From assembly GCA_036674765.1 (NCBI GenBank), contig JARVKI010000065.1, positions 186,001 to 250,000 of the forward strand: 64,000 nucleotides of DNA. The letters run 5' to 3'. The notes under the pieces were generated by a model. That model searched no databases, had not been told where the DNA came from, and was given only the letters and a program-made list of their open reading frames with translations. This document shows, piece by piece, positions 1 through 12,000 of the stretch (the first letter of the stretch is position 1; the number at the start of each line of letters is the position of its first letter). The position numbers and the translations under genes were made by a program. Source of the stretch: Seiridium cupressi (Eukaryota; Ascomycota; Sordariomycetes; Amphisphaeriales; Sporocadaceae).

Positions 1-173
1 GCCCTGGACGCTTCTTTGCAGCAACCGAGTTGAAGTTGATTCTCGGGTACATGATAATGAATTACGATATCGAAATGTTGGAGAAAAGGCCAGAGGATAT
101 CTATGCCGGCGCTGCAAGGCTGCCGCCTATGGCGGCGAAGGTAAGAGTTCGCCGGAGGATGACCTCGACGTAA
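1..173 (+). CDS. Cytochrome P450, C-terminal end (partial)
   Basis: Only the last 57 codons are present, because the gene runs off the left edge. Bases 1-2 (GC) are the end of what is probably the heme-ligand Cys codon. They are followed by PGRFFAATELKLILGYM, which is the classic post-cysteine helix of class II fungal P450s (C-P-G-R-F-F-A). The frame closes at TAA 171-173 after a basic tail (VRVRRR). P450s are ER-anchored heme monooxygenases. Placed at the edge of a PKS cluster, this one most likely hydroxylates or otherwise oxidises the cluster product, which is inference. Substrate and subfamily cannot be judged from this fragment. Confidence 0.9.
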   Translation, partial: PGRFFAATELKLILGYMIMNYDIEMLEKRPEDIYAGAARLPPMAAKVRVRRRMTST

Positions 174-1330
174 GGGAAGGCCTAGATTGTGGTAATTGGG
201 GATATAAAATCAAAATCACTATACTATTGGATGATTTACCAGCCAGAGGATCGATGCTTCGCACATAAGCTATCCCACATATAGTTTTGATCAAGTCACT
301 TGCCTCGGAAAGAAGTTAATAAACAAGCGGCATTGATGATTCCGTTGGCGAGGAAGGCGGATTGTGTAGAGGTATCCCAACACGGGACGGCCCCGGCCTT
401 GGTAACGGCGTCGCCTCAGTGGCATGTCCGGTGGACTAATGGCAGAATCTCCTCCCTGAAGACGTGCAAAACCTCCTTAAACCAAATATGCAGAAACCAT
501 AGTATTCTTACATAGTATACAACTAATCAAACCTATGCAATTCACCTAAACAGCAGCATATACGCACACACCCGCGATACCACAGTACAGGCCTATGCAT
601 CGTTGGTAGTTCCCCAAGAGCCGGCGGCCGCATGCGACGTTACATAGATGACTGCACGTCAGAAGTGGGATAAAGCAGTCGCCGGCGCGAGAGAACGGGA
701 TGGTCTACACGAAACGTGAGGATTTGGTATGCATGGCTAGAGTGCTGATCGACGGCGTAGTTCTGGTTACTTCGGCGGGGACGACCACTGATACATCATG
801 GAAATGTGGGGAGCGCCTTAGCGAGGATCTTATCGGGCCCGAGCCCGACAATCCCCACCTAGCTTATTCTATTGTATTTTATACGGGGAATACTTGCATA
901 CGAACTATTGATCTATAGGCTCCAGATGGTCTGTACGACAGCTACCCACCAGCAACGTTCCCTAGTTACCTGACCGTGTGGTTGCCGGGGTTTGCTCCAT
1001 GGTAATGGTTCCGTTCCAACTATGCAGTCCTTTCGGGCAAGCACTCTCAATAGCGTAAAGCTACCCGCGGTGTCTGTTCCTTCTGAGGATGTACTTTCTG
1101 CGCAAATGGACCTAGTACCTGATAGATCGCCACCTGCAGGAAAGATCCTTGTCCAATTCGCGTATGGACTTCGAGAGCAATGATTTGGTCAGAGTAAGCA
1201 GGAATCGTGACGTGATTGTTGGCCAAGGACAGCCAGAAGGCATCTTTGCTCTTGTCGGGCTCACCACGCTACGTTGATCCGTCCGACCAAAGAGCAGTTG
1301 TCGAAAGCTGCCTTGCAACAGATACGGACG
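174..1330. other. Gene-free interval between P450 and LovD-like gene
   Basis: Only short ORFs without codon structure or recognisable motifs occur here. It must contain the P450 3' end and the promoter of the gene starting at 1331. I see no repeat or RNA gene. Confidence 0.5.
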
Positions 1331-2691
1331 ATGTCATCCATAGAATCTATATTCGAAGCAGCCGTTGACGCAAAGATCATCCCGGGTGCTGTAATAGCAG
1401 CCAGTAGCACAGATGGTTAGTTTCGGTCTGATTGCTGATCGTCTGCTTTCAAGTCCTCGTTTGCTCTTTAGTGACTAACTCCCCTTCGAACATAGGATCA
1501 TATACTTACACGGGCTCTTTTGGTGTTCGCTCATTGAAAGATGACGATGTCTCTCAGCCTTTCGGACTGGATACTGTCCTCTGGATGGGGTCTTGCACAA
1601 AGCTTATGACCGCCATAGCTGCTCTGCAGTGCGTGGAGCGCGGTCACTTCACCCTCGATGAGGACGTGACTAGGTTGCTGCCAGAACTTAGGGATATAGA
1701 AGTCCAAAAAACCCCTGAGAATGGCACGGGGCCACCTATACTTGTGAAGGCCACCAATAAGATAACGCTTCGGTACAACTCTCGATGGGCATAGTAAGAG
1801 AATGAATGCTCATCACGTCCCGTTGCAGAAATCTTCTTGATCACACTTCTGGATTGAGCTACACTAAGTTCGGCAATCTGAGTCTTCCGCTTATGGATCG
1901 ATGTCTCACACCTCTATTATTTGAACCTGGAGAAGGTTTCATGTATGGTAGTGAGTTAACCCAGTTCTTGATTCCAATATTTTTGATGCTGAAGCAGGAT
2001 AGCTGGTACCGACTTTGCTGGTTTCATGGTGGAGCGTGTAAGCGGTTGCTCGCTTGAGAGTTACATACAACAGCATATTGCTTCCCCATTGAGGATTGGC
2101 CCTATATGTTTTCGGCCTCATGAACACCCAGACATGCACCGTCGCCTTGCAGACGTGAGCATTAGAAAGGTAAAGCCAGGCCCGGTGGAATGGACACCTG
2201 AAACCGTATGGCCACTAAATACGGCGGGCGATAGTGGAGGGTCCGGAGCCTATACCAGCGTTGTTGAGTATCAAAAGATTCTGCACAGCATTACAGCCAA
2301 TGATGGTATGCTTCTACAAAGTGACATGGTGGACGAGCTTTTCCGCCCAAACATGAGTCCCCTTGTGCGAGCTGGAGTCATGAAGGCTTTGGAGAACGAG
2401 AACACAAACAACATCTATGGGGGCTTACCCAAAGGGACCGATGTCAGCTATGCGATGGGCGGTATGGTTGTACTCGAGGATATACCAGGCCGAAGACCAA
2501 AGGGAACTCTTCACTGGGGGGCGTTGCTGAATATCTTCTTCTGGCTGGATAGGAAAAATAGCTTGAGTGGAATCTTCGGCAGTCACGTATTCCCCGCTGG
2601 GGATCCGGACTGCCTCGGTCTTTTTGCCGAGTTTGAAAGAAAAACTTATGAGGCATTTCGAAATAGATCGAGATGCGCCAAAGACACATAG
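1331..2691 (+). CDS. LovD-like beta-lactamase-fold acyltransferase/esterase
   Basis: Exons 1331-1415, 1496-1772, 1829-1954 and 1998-2691 sum to 394 codons (393 aa). The third intron uses a weak GTTAAC donor, chosen because it alone restores the frame. The protein has the class C beta-lactamase/transesterase SxxK motif (SCTK, about residue 73) and the Tyr motif in LLDHTSGLSY. It also has YGSEIAGTDFAG before a conserved VERVSG helix, and a C-terminal FGSHVFPAGDPDCL block typical of fungal LovD relatives. In lovastatin-type pathways such enzymes move an acyl group from a PKS or CoA carrier to the product; other members are plain esterases. The forward gene follows a P450 and lies convergent to a methyltransferase. 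Transacylation of the cluster polyketide is likely but unproven. Confidence 0.85.
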
Positions 2692-2884
2692 TCATGTATA
2701 TTTCATACTCCGTACTATTTCTTGCCAAGACACATCCACATCGATATAAATTACTGTCCTGTCCTCAGTATACCCGCTTCCGCTCACTTGGCGCCCGTAT
2801 CCTAGTTGCAACACAATAACATTCAATTATCAAACGTTCACTTATTCAAGAATTTGTCATGTTTAATGCGAGGTAGGACTAGTC

Positions 2885-3839
2885 TCATGAGCTGGTTTTC
2901 TTTCTAACAATGAATTGCATCTCCGAACGGAGAAATAAGCCACCGTTCAACTCTTCCATTGACCGCTTCACAACATCATCAACGTGTTCCTTCGTCACAT
3001 CATTCGTTCCGTCCTTTACTATAAATGGCAGCATGGCTGTCAGGGCCCCAGAAAGGAAGGCTTTTCCTTGACTACGGACCTTTTCGAAGTCAGGGAAATG
3101 ATCTGTTGGGAAAACCTCTAATGCTATATCCTCCAGCTCATATCTCTGACACAGACCAGGAAGCTGCAGTGGTCCGGGATAGAGTGTCTTTTTATATGCT
3201 TCGAGGAAGTAACCAACTGCCTCGCGAGTCGCGGAGTTAGGGGCGCCAATCTTTGAGTTGAAGACTTGAAGGCTAGAATGCACAGGCTCGATCCATTGCA
3301 GATAACCCCCGGGCTCTGCAGTTTTGTCAGTCTTTTCTGACTTCTGAAAAGGTTACGGCAGATACATACTCAGTAACGAGCTCACATTCCTCACGGCTGC
3401 GCCCCAGTCGTCTCCTCGAAGTCCTGCAGTAATGAGTCTCACGGCAACTATATCGAAAGACCCTTGATACTCCTCAGGGAACGGTTCCGTCACATTGTGT
3501 TCATGGAGAGAGACATTCGAAGGGCGAGCTTCAGGGGCCGGGAACTGCGCAGCGGATATGTCAAAGCCGTACAATTGCGCATCGGGCGGTAGTGTCTGCG
3601 CCAAATCAAGAAGCCATATCGCCGTGCCTGTGGCTACGTCGGCGATGCGCAGGGCCGGCTTGCTAGTTGATATCGCAGGATGAACAGTGCAGCCCAGCAG
3701 AGCCTTGAGCCATTCGTGCTGTTCAATTAACCTGTGGTCTTCGAATAAGTCACGGGAGAATCTGTATCAATGTCTAGAGTGCGGCAGACCTGGCTGATTC
3801 CTTTGCATCTCTGTTCAAGAGATATTTGGAGTCCGACAT
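2885..3839 (-). CDS. SAM-dependent methyltransferase of secondary-metabolite type
   Basis: On the minus strand the exons are 3839-3790, 3731-3370 and 3315-2885, 281 codons (280 aa). The start ATG at 3839 opens MSDSKYLLNRDAKESAR, which joins RLIEQHEWL across the first intron to give the usual ESARLxxQHEWL head of this fungal family. The SAM-binding glycine motif reads RIADVATGTAIWLLDLA and the acidic strand-2 end is LYGFDIS. LLKPGGYLQWIEP is the post-motif segment found in fungal small-molecule O-/N-methyltransferases. An alternative 28 nt first intron is too short to be credible. The gene is convergent with the LovD-like gene and lies in the PKS cluster, so methylation of a polyketide hydroxyl or carboxyl is plausible. 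The acceptor atom cannot be read from the sequence. Confidence 0.85.
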
Positions 3840-4448
3840 TGCTAAACCTAGCTTGGGGAGTGGGCTATTGGCAGGGACGTGCGTGTAGCTCCACGAAGCG
3901 ACTTAACGTACGGTACTATGCTACCTCTTGTATCTCTATACGCGTAGGATGATCTCAAAGTTCCAAAGAATCCTTGTGACAGTTATGTTCATGCACGAGA
4001 TAATATGCATAGCTCGTGTTAGAATCACGTCAGCTTCATTGTGAGGCCTGCCAGTAACTGAGAGGGCATTACAAGGCCTGTAGTGAAACTCCATGGATAA
4101 AGTGGAGGAACCCTGTGTACAGATAGCTGCAACGTATCGACCCCTCTCGATTCTGGTGAGCCCCCAGCATGATTCAGGGCGCTATCCGTATTGTTCTCCC
4201 ACTAGAGATCCTTCGGCAATCCTGCGCGGGGTGAAGTAACGTAGTGTGACGTGTGAAGCTGTATTTACCGTATGGACCATCATTTTAATGCACCTACAGC
4301 GAGCCGCGGCGAGCTTATCTGCTGTGTCAAGGGACCTGGGGGCCGAAAGACCCACCCAATTCACAGTTGGGACCATTCTCTAGCGCTACGGTATGCTAAT
4401 CTTGGGTAATGCTCATATGGAACGATCGGGATACAAACACCGTGGATC
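3840..4448. other. Gene-free interval upstream of the methyltransferase
   Basis: About 600 bp with no supported ORF. It should hold the methyltransferase promoter and the 3' end of the GT32 gene. Confidence 0.5.
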
Positions 4449-5857
4449 TTACTGATAAGCAAACAGCTGAAACGCCGTCGTCTGCATGGTTAGTATCTTC
4501 TCGCACAGGGCTTCGGCTGCTTGATTGCGAAGTAGGCCTCCACGTAGTATTTGCCAGTACGTGTCATTAGCAGTGGGAATTACGGCGGGAGTGCGTGGGT
4601 GATTTCTCGTGTTGAAGACTATCCGGCCTGTTCGGACTATTCGACTACTTGCAACACGCTGGCCTCCAAAACCGGACCACTGCACTTGACAGGGAGCGGC
4701 TCTAGAGTCCGTGTTTGCTCTAGATTTACACTACCCCATCTCAGATATGCCGCATAAGTTCCTGGCGCGATGTCCGCATCTGCATGCTCTGGCCGATCCC
4801 AAATTTTTGATAGGTGGACGAGCTTGTTGTTCTTGAGGCCGTGCGAAAGCTTCATGGTCGATGCACAGGCCAGAAGCTCCTGAACTAGCTTCTCGGCAGA
4901 AGCATCGCGAGCATCGGGCTCGACGCCTTCCCGTGGCAATGAGAAGAGATCAAATTGACGCTGGCCATCGAATCCGCATAATATCTGAGCGAGAAAGGTC
5001 TCCTGAACTGGTAGTACGTATGCGTGTTGTTCCCAGTAGGCCGGCCCGTGGAACCCGTCAGATGGATTATGCAGCATTCGAACTCTTTTGAAGGCCAGGA
5101 CGTGGGCGACGTAGTCGTTCATCAACGAGTTGTCAATCCCAAACTTTATCTGCATGTCCTTGGGGACCTCGACCTTCTTGACCTGTCGTAGAAGCGGGTG
5201 GCTCTGTAATCCAAGGCAATCTGTTCGCCCTTTCCAGATCTCCAGATAGACGTCATGCCAACGCCTGACAAACCCATTACCCTTCCTTGCTGCGATGAAG
5301 CCATTCATGATCACGTCGTTGCCCGGCTCGGTCCCGGGAGCGAACCCGGCAATCTCGTATGGCTCATTAGGATCCTCGAGTGTTTTCCAGCAGATACTGT
5401 CCATATCTCTGAAGAGCATAGTTCCAGCGTCCATCCAGACGCCTCCATAATGATATAAGAGTGGCAAGCGCACAACGTCCCCGCTATGCGCACCTATGTA
5501 TGGGCCAGTCATAGTCCTGCTAATGAAGGCATCATGAAATTCGTTGGATTCAAGATATGCCTCAACATTCAGCGGTGACCCTTCGACGTGGTCCAAAACT
5601 CGAACCGTCCACTCGGGCCCAAGCCGCCGTACCCATCCGATGATGTTTCGCCTCACATATGGTCGCATACCCCAGAATCCCGTGTCCCAAAATGTCCATA
5701 GATTCTTTTCTGAAGTGACTGGCTGGAACTGAAGAAGTGCTGAGATAATTTCTTTGTCGGTTCTCGAATCCAACCGTGACGGTGGGATCATACACAGACC
5801 AGATGTCTTGGTGAACACTGGCAAGGTTGCCGATGAGGCGTCTGTTGCCTGCTCCAT
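4449..5857 (-). CDS. GT32-type (capsular polysaccharide synthesis-like) glycosyltransferase
   Basis: The ATG at 5857 opens MEQATDASSA. The frame is open to a stop at 4637, but a second coding stretch (VIPTANDTYWQILRGG to FQLFAYQ) ends at 4449 in another frame. An intron of about 60 nt (donor near 4680 or 4677, acceptor before 4618) joins them in phase, giving 448-449 aa. Diagnostic features are IPxxxWxFWDTG near residue 55 and AHSGDVVRLPLLYHYGGVW followed by MDAG (residues 122-145). This is the nucleotide-sugar/metal site of GT32 proteins. No signal peptide or membrane segment is evident, so it is probably cytosolic, unlike Golgi GT32 mannosyltransferases. It is divergent from the FSH1 hydrolase over a 469 bp promoter. 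A role in glycosylating the polyketide is inferred. The donor site is weak, so a frameshift near 4640 remains possible. Confidence 0.78.
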
Positions 5858-6326
5858 TTTGATCCCGGCGCACAAGCACGAGTAGAAGCTGATGTGAGTA
5901 TCGGTAATTATGTAGCGTAGACGTTTACCGGGCTAACCAGTCGGAACGACTATGAAGCCAAATACTCGAATACAGTGTATATAAGGCAATATACAGTCAA
6001 GGAGGGCATCCGAATGTCTGACTTGCTCATTCTGTTCTAGGTCATGTTATGACCATTGCGGAATGCTATTGTTACAATAGTGCGTATATATGTACGGTAG
6101 TGTTGAGCATAGTGCAACTAGCGCTTTGGACAGGGGGACACGCCCCTACTAGCGCTGCCGTGAGGGAATGGACTAGGTTGTCGCAGTACAGGATGGCAGC
6201 TGCTCTTGGGCCCTGGATTTTGGTTTCTGCACAGCTTCTAGCACGAGGTCATAGACTTTGTGATATTGTCTATTTCTTAGTTGAGGCCACACGCTGCCGT
6301 GAAATCATCCGGTTAATACCGCAGAG
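5858..6326. promoter_or_regulatory. Divergent promoter between GT32 and FSH1 hydrolase genes
   Basis: A 469 bp head-to-head intergenic region, so the two genes may be co-regulated. No clear binding-site palindrome could be assigned by eye. Confidence 0.5.
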
Positions 6327-7198
6327 ATGAGAAAATTTCTATGCCTCCCAGGAGCTCTGACCAATGCTCAAGTAATTATTAAAGATTGAAAGCCACCATG
6401 GATGACTGAGCTGACTTTTCCCTCTTCTACAGACGATGAGCATTCAACTAGGTATTTAACCAATGCGAATTGCGCAGTTCCTACTAACATTTTTGAGGCC
6501 CTATTGTGAACGAGCTTGAGTCGGATAAAAGTGCAAGTTTTCATTTCACGCAAGGAATTATTGAGGAGAGCCCACCAGAAGACATCGCGTTCTGGTTTGG
6601 AACACCGCCTCACCTTCGTTTCTTCAAGTATGAAGCAGGCGTCGAGCCTCTGTCTATCTTGAACGGCCTTCGTGACTTTGAGCACGATGGGACACCCGAA
6701 GAGGCAATGCGGGAATTCCTTGGCGACGACAGCGCGCCTCTGCGGGAGGATGTCCAAAGAATGCTAGACGACCTCTATCGTACAGTCAAGGAACATGGCC
6801 CGTTTTACGGCCTCATTGGATATTCCGAAGGCGCGACCGTGGCGGCAACGCTCATCGTAGACGACCTCAAGAGGCGCCAGGCAGAAGGGCTCTCGGGGAG
6901 CTCTTTTCAGTGTGCTGTCTTCTTTCACGGATGGCCACCTCTGGCAACAGAAGGAAAAAGTACTTTGCTTCTATCGGACGAGGTGGGAGAACTTATTACA
7001 ATCCCAACCTTTCATGTAGTCGGAGCCTCTGATCCGTATCTTGTTGGTTCCATGGCATTGTATAGCGTCTGTGACAGCAACACTGCGGAAATGTTTGATC
7101 ACGGAATGGGCCACATGGTGCCCCGAGAATCGGTCACCGTGAAAGAGCTGTCGGATCGGCTCAGAGGCTTTTGGAATGAAATAGAGGAAGAGAGCTAG
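6327..7198 (+). CDS. FSH1/LovG-like serine hydrolase (probable PKS product-releasing thioesterase)
   Basis: Exons 6327-6371, 6433-6451 (a 19 nt micro-exon) and 6498-7198 give 254 aa. The N-terminus MRKFLCLPGALTNAQ is the first strand of the FSH1 alpha/beta-hydrolase fold. It continues through the micro-exon as TMSIQLGPIVNELES. Catalytic residues are visible: nucleophile in IGYSEGA (Ser131), Asp200 in VGASDPY and His227 in GMGHMVP. Length and motifs match the fungal FSH1 family, whose LovG-type members hydrolyse the thioester that holds a finished chain on a highly reducing PKS. The PKS of this cluster ends in an ACP without a releasing domain, so this enzyme is the obvious off-loader by inference. 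An unrelated esterase role cannot be excluded. Confidence 0.9.
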
Positions 7199-7533
7199 TC
7201 AAGGCACGTCTCGGTTACGATGTTACGTTACTATTCATGAATAGGCCAAGGGCCCTCGGATCTGTACAGATCGAGTAGAACACGAGAAACGGCTCGAATG
7301 ATTAGAATATATGTTCTTTCCCAGTTTATGAGGAGTGTAAATATGTATTGACCACTATGGAATCCAATTGAACGTTGGCTGCCAGATACATTTGTACTTT
7401 ACAGGATTGGCGCTAGCGCCTCGCCCTGCTTATCAGAAGGAGGATCGGGTCCTCGCTTTATGGCGTCTCCTCTCATTTTAGTTGCTGGCAATACCTTCCC
7501 TCGTGGAACACTTTTCTCAATCTCTCCGAAAAT
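7199..7533. other. Intergenic, FSH1 hydrolase to acyltransferase
   Basis: A 335 bp spacer between two forward genes, presumably a 3' UTR followed by the acyltransferase promoter. No further feature is seen. Confidence 0.5.
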
Positions 7534-8838
7534 ATGGACGGGGTCGTTGATTTCAAGATTTCGGGCCCTCCCTTCGACGTCAAGTTCTCTCCCGTCGACC
7601 AGGTTACCCCGCCGATCTATTCTAGGAGGATATTGATTTTCTCTCGGCCGGATCATGGACGTGAGGAGGCTGTCCTGGCCTTAAAGTCGGGACTTGAGAG
7701 GACCATCAACGAGATCCCAATCCTGGCGGGTCAGATGGGATACACGCCCACAGGCTGGACCGTGAAGAATGGGCACGCTTTACTCCGCGTCAAGGATGTG
7801 GACCTGAGGTTCTCTGACCTTCAAAAGAACAACTACCCCGAGGCGATGCTCCCTGCTGACCTCCTATCATCTGTTCCGACCCTCGCAGACCCAGAAAATG
7901 AGTGGCATTCATCTCGATTCCAAGCCAATCTTATTCAGGGGGGGCTCCTGCTCGTTATATCAATAAATCATACGACAATGGACGGCCATGGGATAACTCG
8001 GGTCATAGAGGCTCTTGCCCGAAACTGTCGTTACCCTGTGCCGGCCGTACACCTAGATCCTATTTGCCTCGATCGCTCGGCACTCTCGCATTGCAAAGGA
8101 GACGCGGATATTGATAAATTAGCTGCCTACAGCATTGTACATGGGACACCGAGATTTCTGAATTCAGAAAACATTGTGACGACGAGCTTCCGGATCCCCG
8201 TACACGCTTTGAACGCATTGAAAACTGCTTCTTCGCCCAAAGAGGGTTGGATTACCACTCATGATGCAGTGAATGCTCTTTGTTGGAGGGCTCACGCCAG
8301 AGGCCGTTATCTGACCGAACTCGTCTCAGACAACGACATTGCAAGATTCGCTTTTCCGGTAGAGTTCAGACGATTACTTGATCCGCCTCTATCACCGCAA
8401 TACATTGGAAATGCTGTTCTTATGACCAAGGTTGAGCTGCCCGTAAATGAACTGCTCGGTCCAGACGGTCTCAGCATTGCCGCCGCGGCCATTCGAGCCG
8501 GCGTGAGGCAGGTAGATGCAGCACACGTCAACAATTTCATCGCTGTCGCCAAGAGCCTCGAGACGCCCGGGCAACTGAAAATCAACCTCAAGCTCGAACA
8601 ACCAAATACGGCATTTGGCTCCACCTCATACAAGAGCTTTGAGCATAGTGCCTTGGACTGGGATCCCGTTGTTGGGAAATACGAGAGGATGAGGCTTGCA
8701 TATGGCGTGACAGGTGAAGGTATGAGCATTATCCTACCAGTTCTTAGCGATGGCAGCTGGGAAGTCACAGTGACTCTGGAGGAAAAATTGGTGCAGCTTT
8801 ACAGTACCGATGAGGAGTGGACGAGATATACATCGTAG
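7534..8838 (+). CDS. BAHD/trichothecene-acetyltransferase-type acyltransferase
   Basis: A single-exon gene of 434 aa. It has the catalytic HXXXDG motif as HTTMDG (His146-Gly151) in the first half. The second half carries SALDWDPVVGKYERM at the position of the structural DFGWG motif, here degenerate. This architecture is that of CoA-dependent O-/N-acyltransferases of the Tri101/Tri3 and BAHD superfamily, which acylate hydroxyls of secondary metabolites in the cytosol. It lies tail to tail with the PKS (220 bp between stops) and downstream of the FSH1 hydrolase. Acylation of a polyketide or sugar hydroxyl is the likely role. The loss of the canonical DFGWG sequence is common in fungal members and does not imply inactivity. 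Confidence 0.85.
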   Translation: MDGVVDFKISGPPFDVKFSPVDQVTPPIYSRRILIFSRPDHGREEAVLALKSGLERTINEIPILAGQMGYTPTGWTVKNGHALLRVKDVDLRFSDLQKNNYPEAMLPADLLSSVPTLADPENEWHSSRFQANLIQGGLLLVISINHTTMDGHGITRVIEALARNCRYPVPAVHLDPICLDRSALSHCKGDADIDKLAAYSIVHGTPRFLNSENIVTTSFRIPVHALNALKTASSPKEGWITTHDAVNALCWRAHARGRYLTELVSDNDIARFAFPVEFRRLLDPPLSPQYIGNAVLMTKVELPVNELLGPDGLSIAAAAIRAGVRQVDAAHVNNFIAVAKSLETPGQLKINLKLEQPNTAFGSTSYKSFEHSALDWDPVVGKYERMRLAYGVTGEGMSIILPVLSDGSWEVTVTLEEKLVQLYSTDEEWTRYTS

Positions 8839-9057
8839 CACCAAGCCAGATTTTCTTTCACTTCGAAACGCAACTTCCCACGAATTCGCCGTAAACCTCT
8901 ACAGTAAGACATGATGGAGCTTTTCGGGATAGTACAAGCACGCCCAGATTGTGATAGATTGAAAGTGGTCAGTGGTGACTTAGACGAAGTTGCCTCTTGA
9001 GGCTCGTGCGAAGATGGTTACTACATAAACTATTGCCATCAATCCTGCCATATTGCC

Positions 9058-12000
9058 TCAGCCAGAGTTGCTTTCAAAACTTTCGCTGAACAGTTTAGGA
9101 TCCACCAAAGCCGACTTCTTCACGATGCTTTGTGACAGCGTCATGAGAGAGCCACTTGAAAGTAGCTCCAAGACCTGTAGGTTAGCATCTGTCTCTCTCG
9201 TGATCCAGTTTCTAATCTCGACCGCTACGAGAGAATCGAGGCCGTACGTCGCAATCGGTTGCCGCCCATCGATCTCATCTTTGGCGATCATGAGGATGGT
9301 AGAGACTTTGTCCACAAGGCCGTCATAAACCAATGTCTCTGCTTCCTCCACAGTGCTTGCTTGCTTGAGCGATTGCCTGAGCGACACTTTGCTCGTAGAT
9401 TTCACATTTGCGTCAAGCTTGGGACGTATAGATGCGAACTTGGCATCAAGCATCCAAGAAGGTATCTGAGATCCAGGCAAGATGTCCAGGCCGGTGATAC
9501 AGTGGTTGTAGCAAGAAGCTGATGTCTTATTGCTGATAGCTGCAGCGATTAAGGCATGAAGCTCGATCTCAGTAACACCTTCACTACCCATAGATCCTAT
9601 AACTAGATCTTTTCTCTCCGTATTCTCGGCCAGATAGCCTACGTCGCTTACAGCAGCGAGGTCTATAGCAGTCGCCGGAAGGCCTTGGCGCACTCGGTAT
9701 TGTGCGAAGGCATTCATGAAGGTATTGGCGGCAGAGTACGCTGCTTGGCCTTTATTCCCGATTATACCAGCTGCTGAGGAAAGCATGATGAAGAAGTCGA
9801 GTTCGTGCTCTGATAGGCTGTTGTGCAGATTCCAGGCACCGGCCACTTTGGGCTGGACTACATTGTTGTAATTATCAAAGCTCATCTTCTCGAACAAAAT
9901 ATCCTTGAATCGGTTCATTAGCAAAGGAAACTCGGTATGACATACAACTTTACTCACGTTCAGTACCATCGCACTATGGATAACTCCTCTGATAGGTGGT
10001 AAACCAGTGGATTTTGATACGAGCTGCGTGACATCCTCTGCCTTTGCTACGTCGCATTGACGGACCAGGACTTCAGTGCCTTCACCAGCAAGATCATCGA
10101 TCAGCGTTTGAACACTATCAGACACTCGTGACGATCGCGATGCGAGGATGATGTGCTTGGTTCCTTTCCGCGCCATCCACCTAGCGATACTCCTTCCAAG
10201 ACCTCCGGTACCTCCGATAATCAGATACGTCGCATCTGCGCGCAATGACGTATCCGAAAGTTTGGCCGGCACAGCCTGTAAGATATCATCAATACACATC
10301 CCAAAATTCTACTAGAAAAGGTTGTAACCGAAACTTACCTTGACCTGGTCTTCTTTCCCGAATGTGATGGCGATTTTGCCCAAGTTTTTCCCGCTTTGCA
10401 GAGAACGGAATCCAGTCTCAACGTCAGATATCGAATACACCGATAATGGAGTGATAGGTTTCACGATACCCTTCCGAAGTAAACCAAACACGTCCGACAA
10501 CAGCCGTTTCATGAGCAAAGGCCGTTCCGACAGAACAACGACGAGATCAACGGAGCTGAATGTGACATTCTTGGCAAAAGTGGCCATCTCAAGCCTTGTG
10601 TTCGTCACAATGTCACGTTTGCCAATTTCGACGAAGCGACCAAAATGTGCGAGACATTGCCAAGTGGCAAGCAAGGCATCGCCCGCCAGCGAGTTCAGGA
10701 CCACGTCCACTCCGCGGCCCTTTGTGGCATCCTGGATTTGGCCCGCAAACGATGTGTCACGGCTGAAAAATATTCGATCTTCCGGTATCTTGTACTCTTT
10801 CATCAAGTAGTTCTTCTTCTCCTCACTTCCGACGGTGACAAATATTTCCGCGCCTATCATCTGAGCAAGAATGATAGCCGATTGGCCAACACCGCCGGCT
10901 GCAGCGTGGATGAGTACTGATTCACCCTTCTCAAGGCGAGACACATAGACTAGTGAATAGTAGGCTGTGCACCAGATGACCGGAATCGTCGATGCTGCTT
11001 CAAACGACAGCCCGTCGTCGATTTGGGAGACGCTTGTTGCCCTGCAGCGAATGAAACTTGCGAAAGACCCTTCAGCGATTGCACACACTCGATCGCCAAC
11101 CTCAAGATCCGAAACAGCACTGCCCACCTGAGTGATCACCCCACTGCATTCAATCCCAATATGCTCATTAGCGAGATGACCCATGGCTATCATCACATCT
11201 TTGAAGTTCAACCCAGCGGCTTGCACCTGAATCTCGACGTGGTCTGGCGCAAGTGACGTCGAAAGTGTGTAATCATCTATAAAATGAAGTGTATCCAGGA
11301 GACCGGGGTTTCCAATAGTCATCTTCAGAGGTCTACCCTCCTGAGATAGGGGTTGCAGCTCTGGCTCGGACTCCCGAAGCTGCTGATGGACGAATTTGTT
11401 CATTTCATCATCTTTCACCACCTTCGGCACGTACAGAGTACCATTTCTCTCCATGTACTCCAGCTCGAGGTCATCTAGTGAAGAGGACGAGTTGAATACT
11501 GACAAGAAGACATCCAAGATGGTTTTGCCGGCGTCCGGCGCAGATTCCTTCCGCTGTCGATCCAGATCGAGAGTAGCAAATTTGAGCTCGGACTCTGCAC
11601 GAATCGTTCTAGCAAGGCCGATCGCCATGTTTCCGTTCGGTGCGTCGCTCTCCTGATAGGCACCCTGAACGACATAGAGGATACCCTTGGCTGTCGTCGA
11701 GAGCTTCTGCAGAAGTGCGAAGTCTTCAGGGTTGATGCTGTCCAAAAACGATTGATTCACTTCGTGCAACATGATATATATCTTCGCTTCTGGCTGGACC
11801 TGCCTGAAAGGTATAGTCAAAGCTAATTTGCCCGTGATGCCCTCCAAAGAACGCTGAAGTGCTGGCACGGAGAACTTTGCTGGTAAGTCTTCATCACAGA
11901 TGATGACGACATCCAACTCTCGGATTTCTGAAGGCAGCGCGCTCCCATCCATTTTTGCTGGCTCCCAATCCATCTTGTAGCATAGATCCCTCACGTTACT

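Noticed and set aside
3732..3789. A 28 nt intron in the methyltransferase that would keep a short extra exon
   Set aside because: Too short for fungal splicing. The 58 nt intron ending at CCACAG gives the conserved ESARLxxQHEW head.
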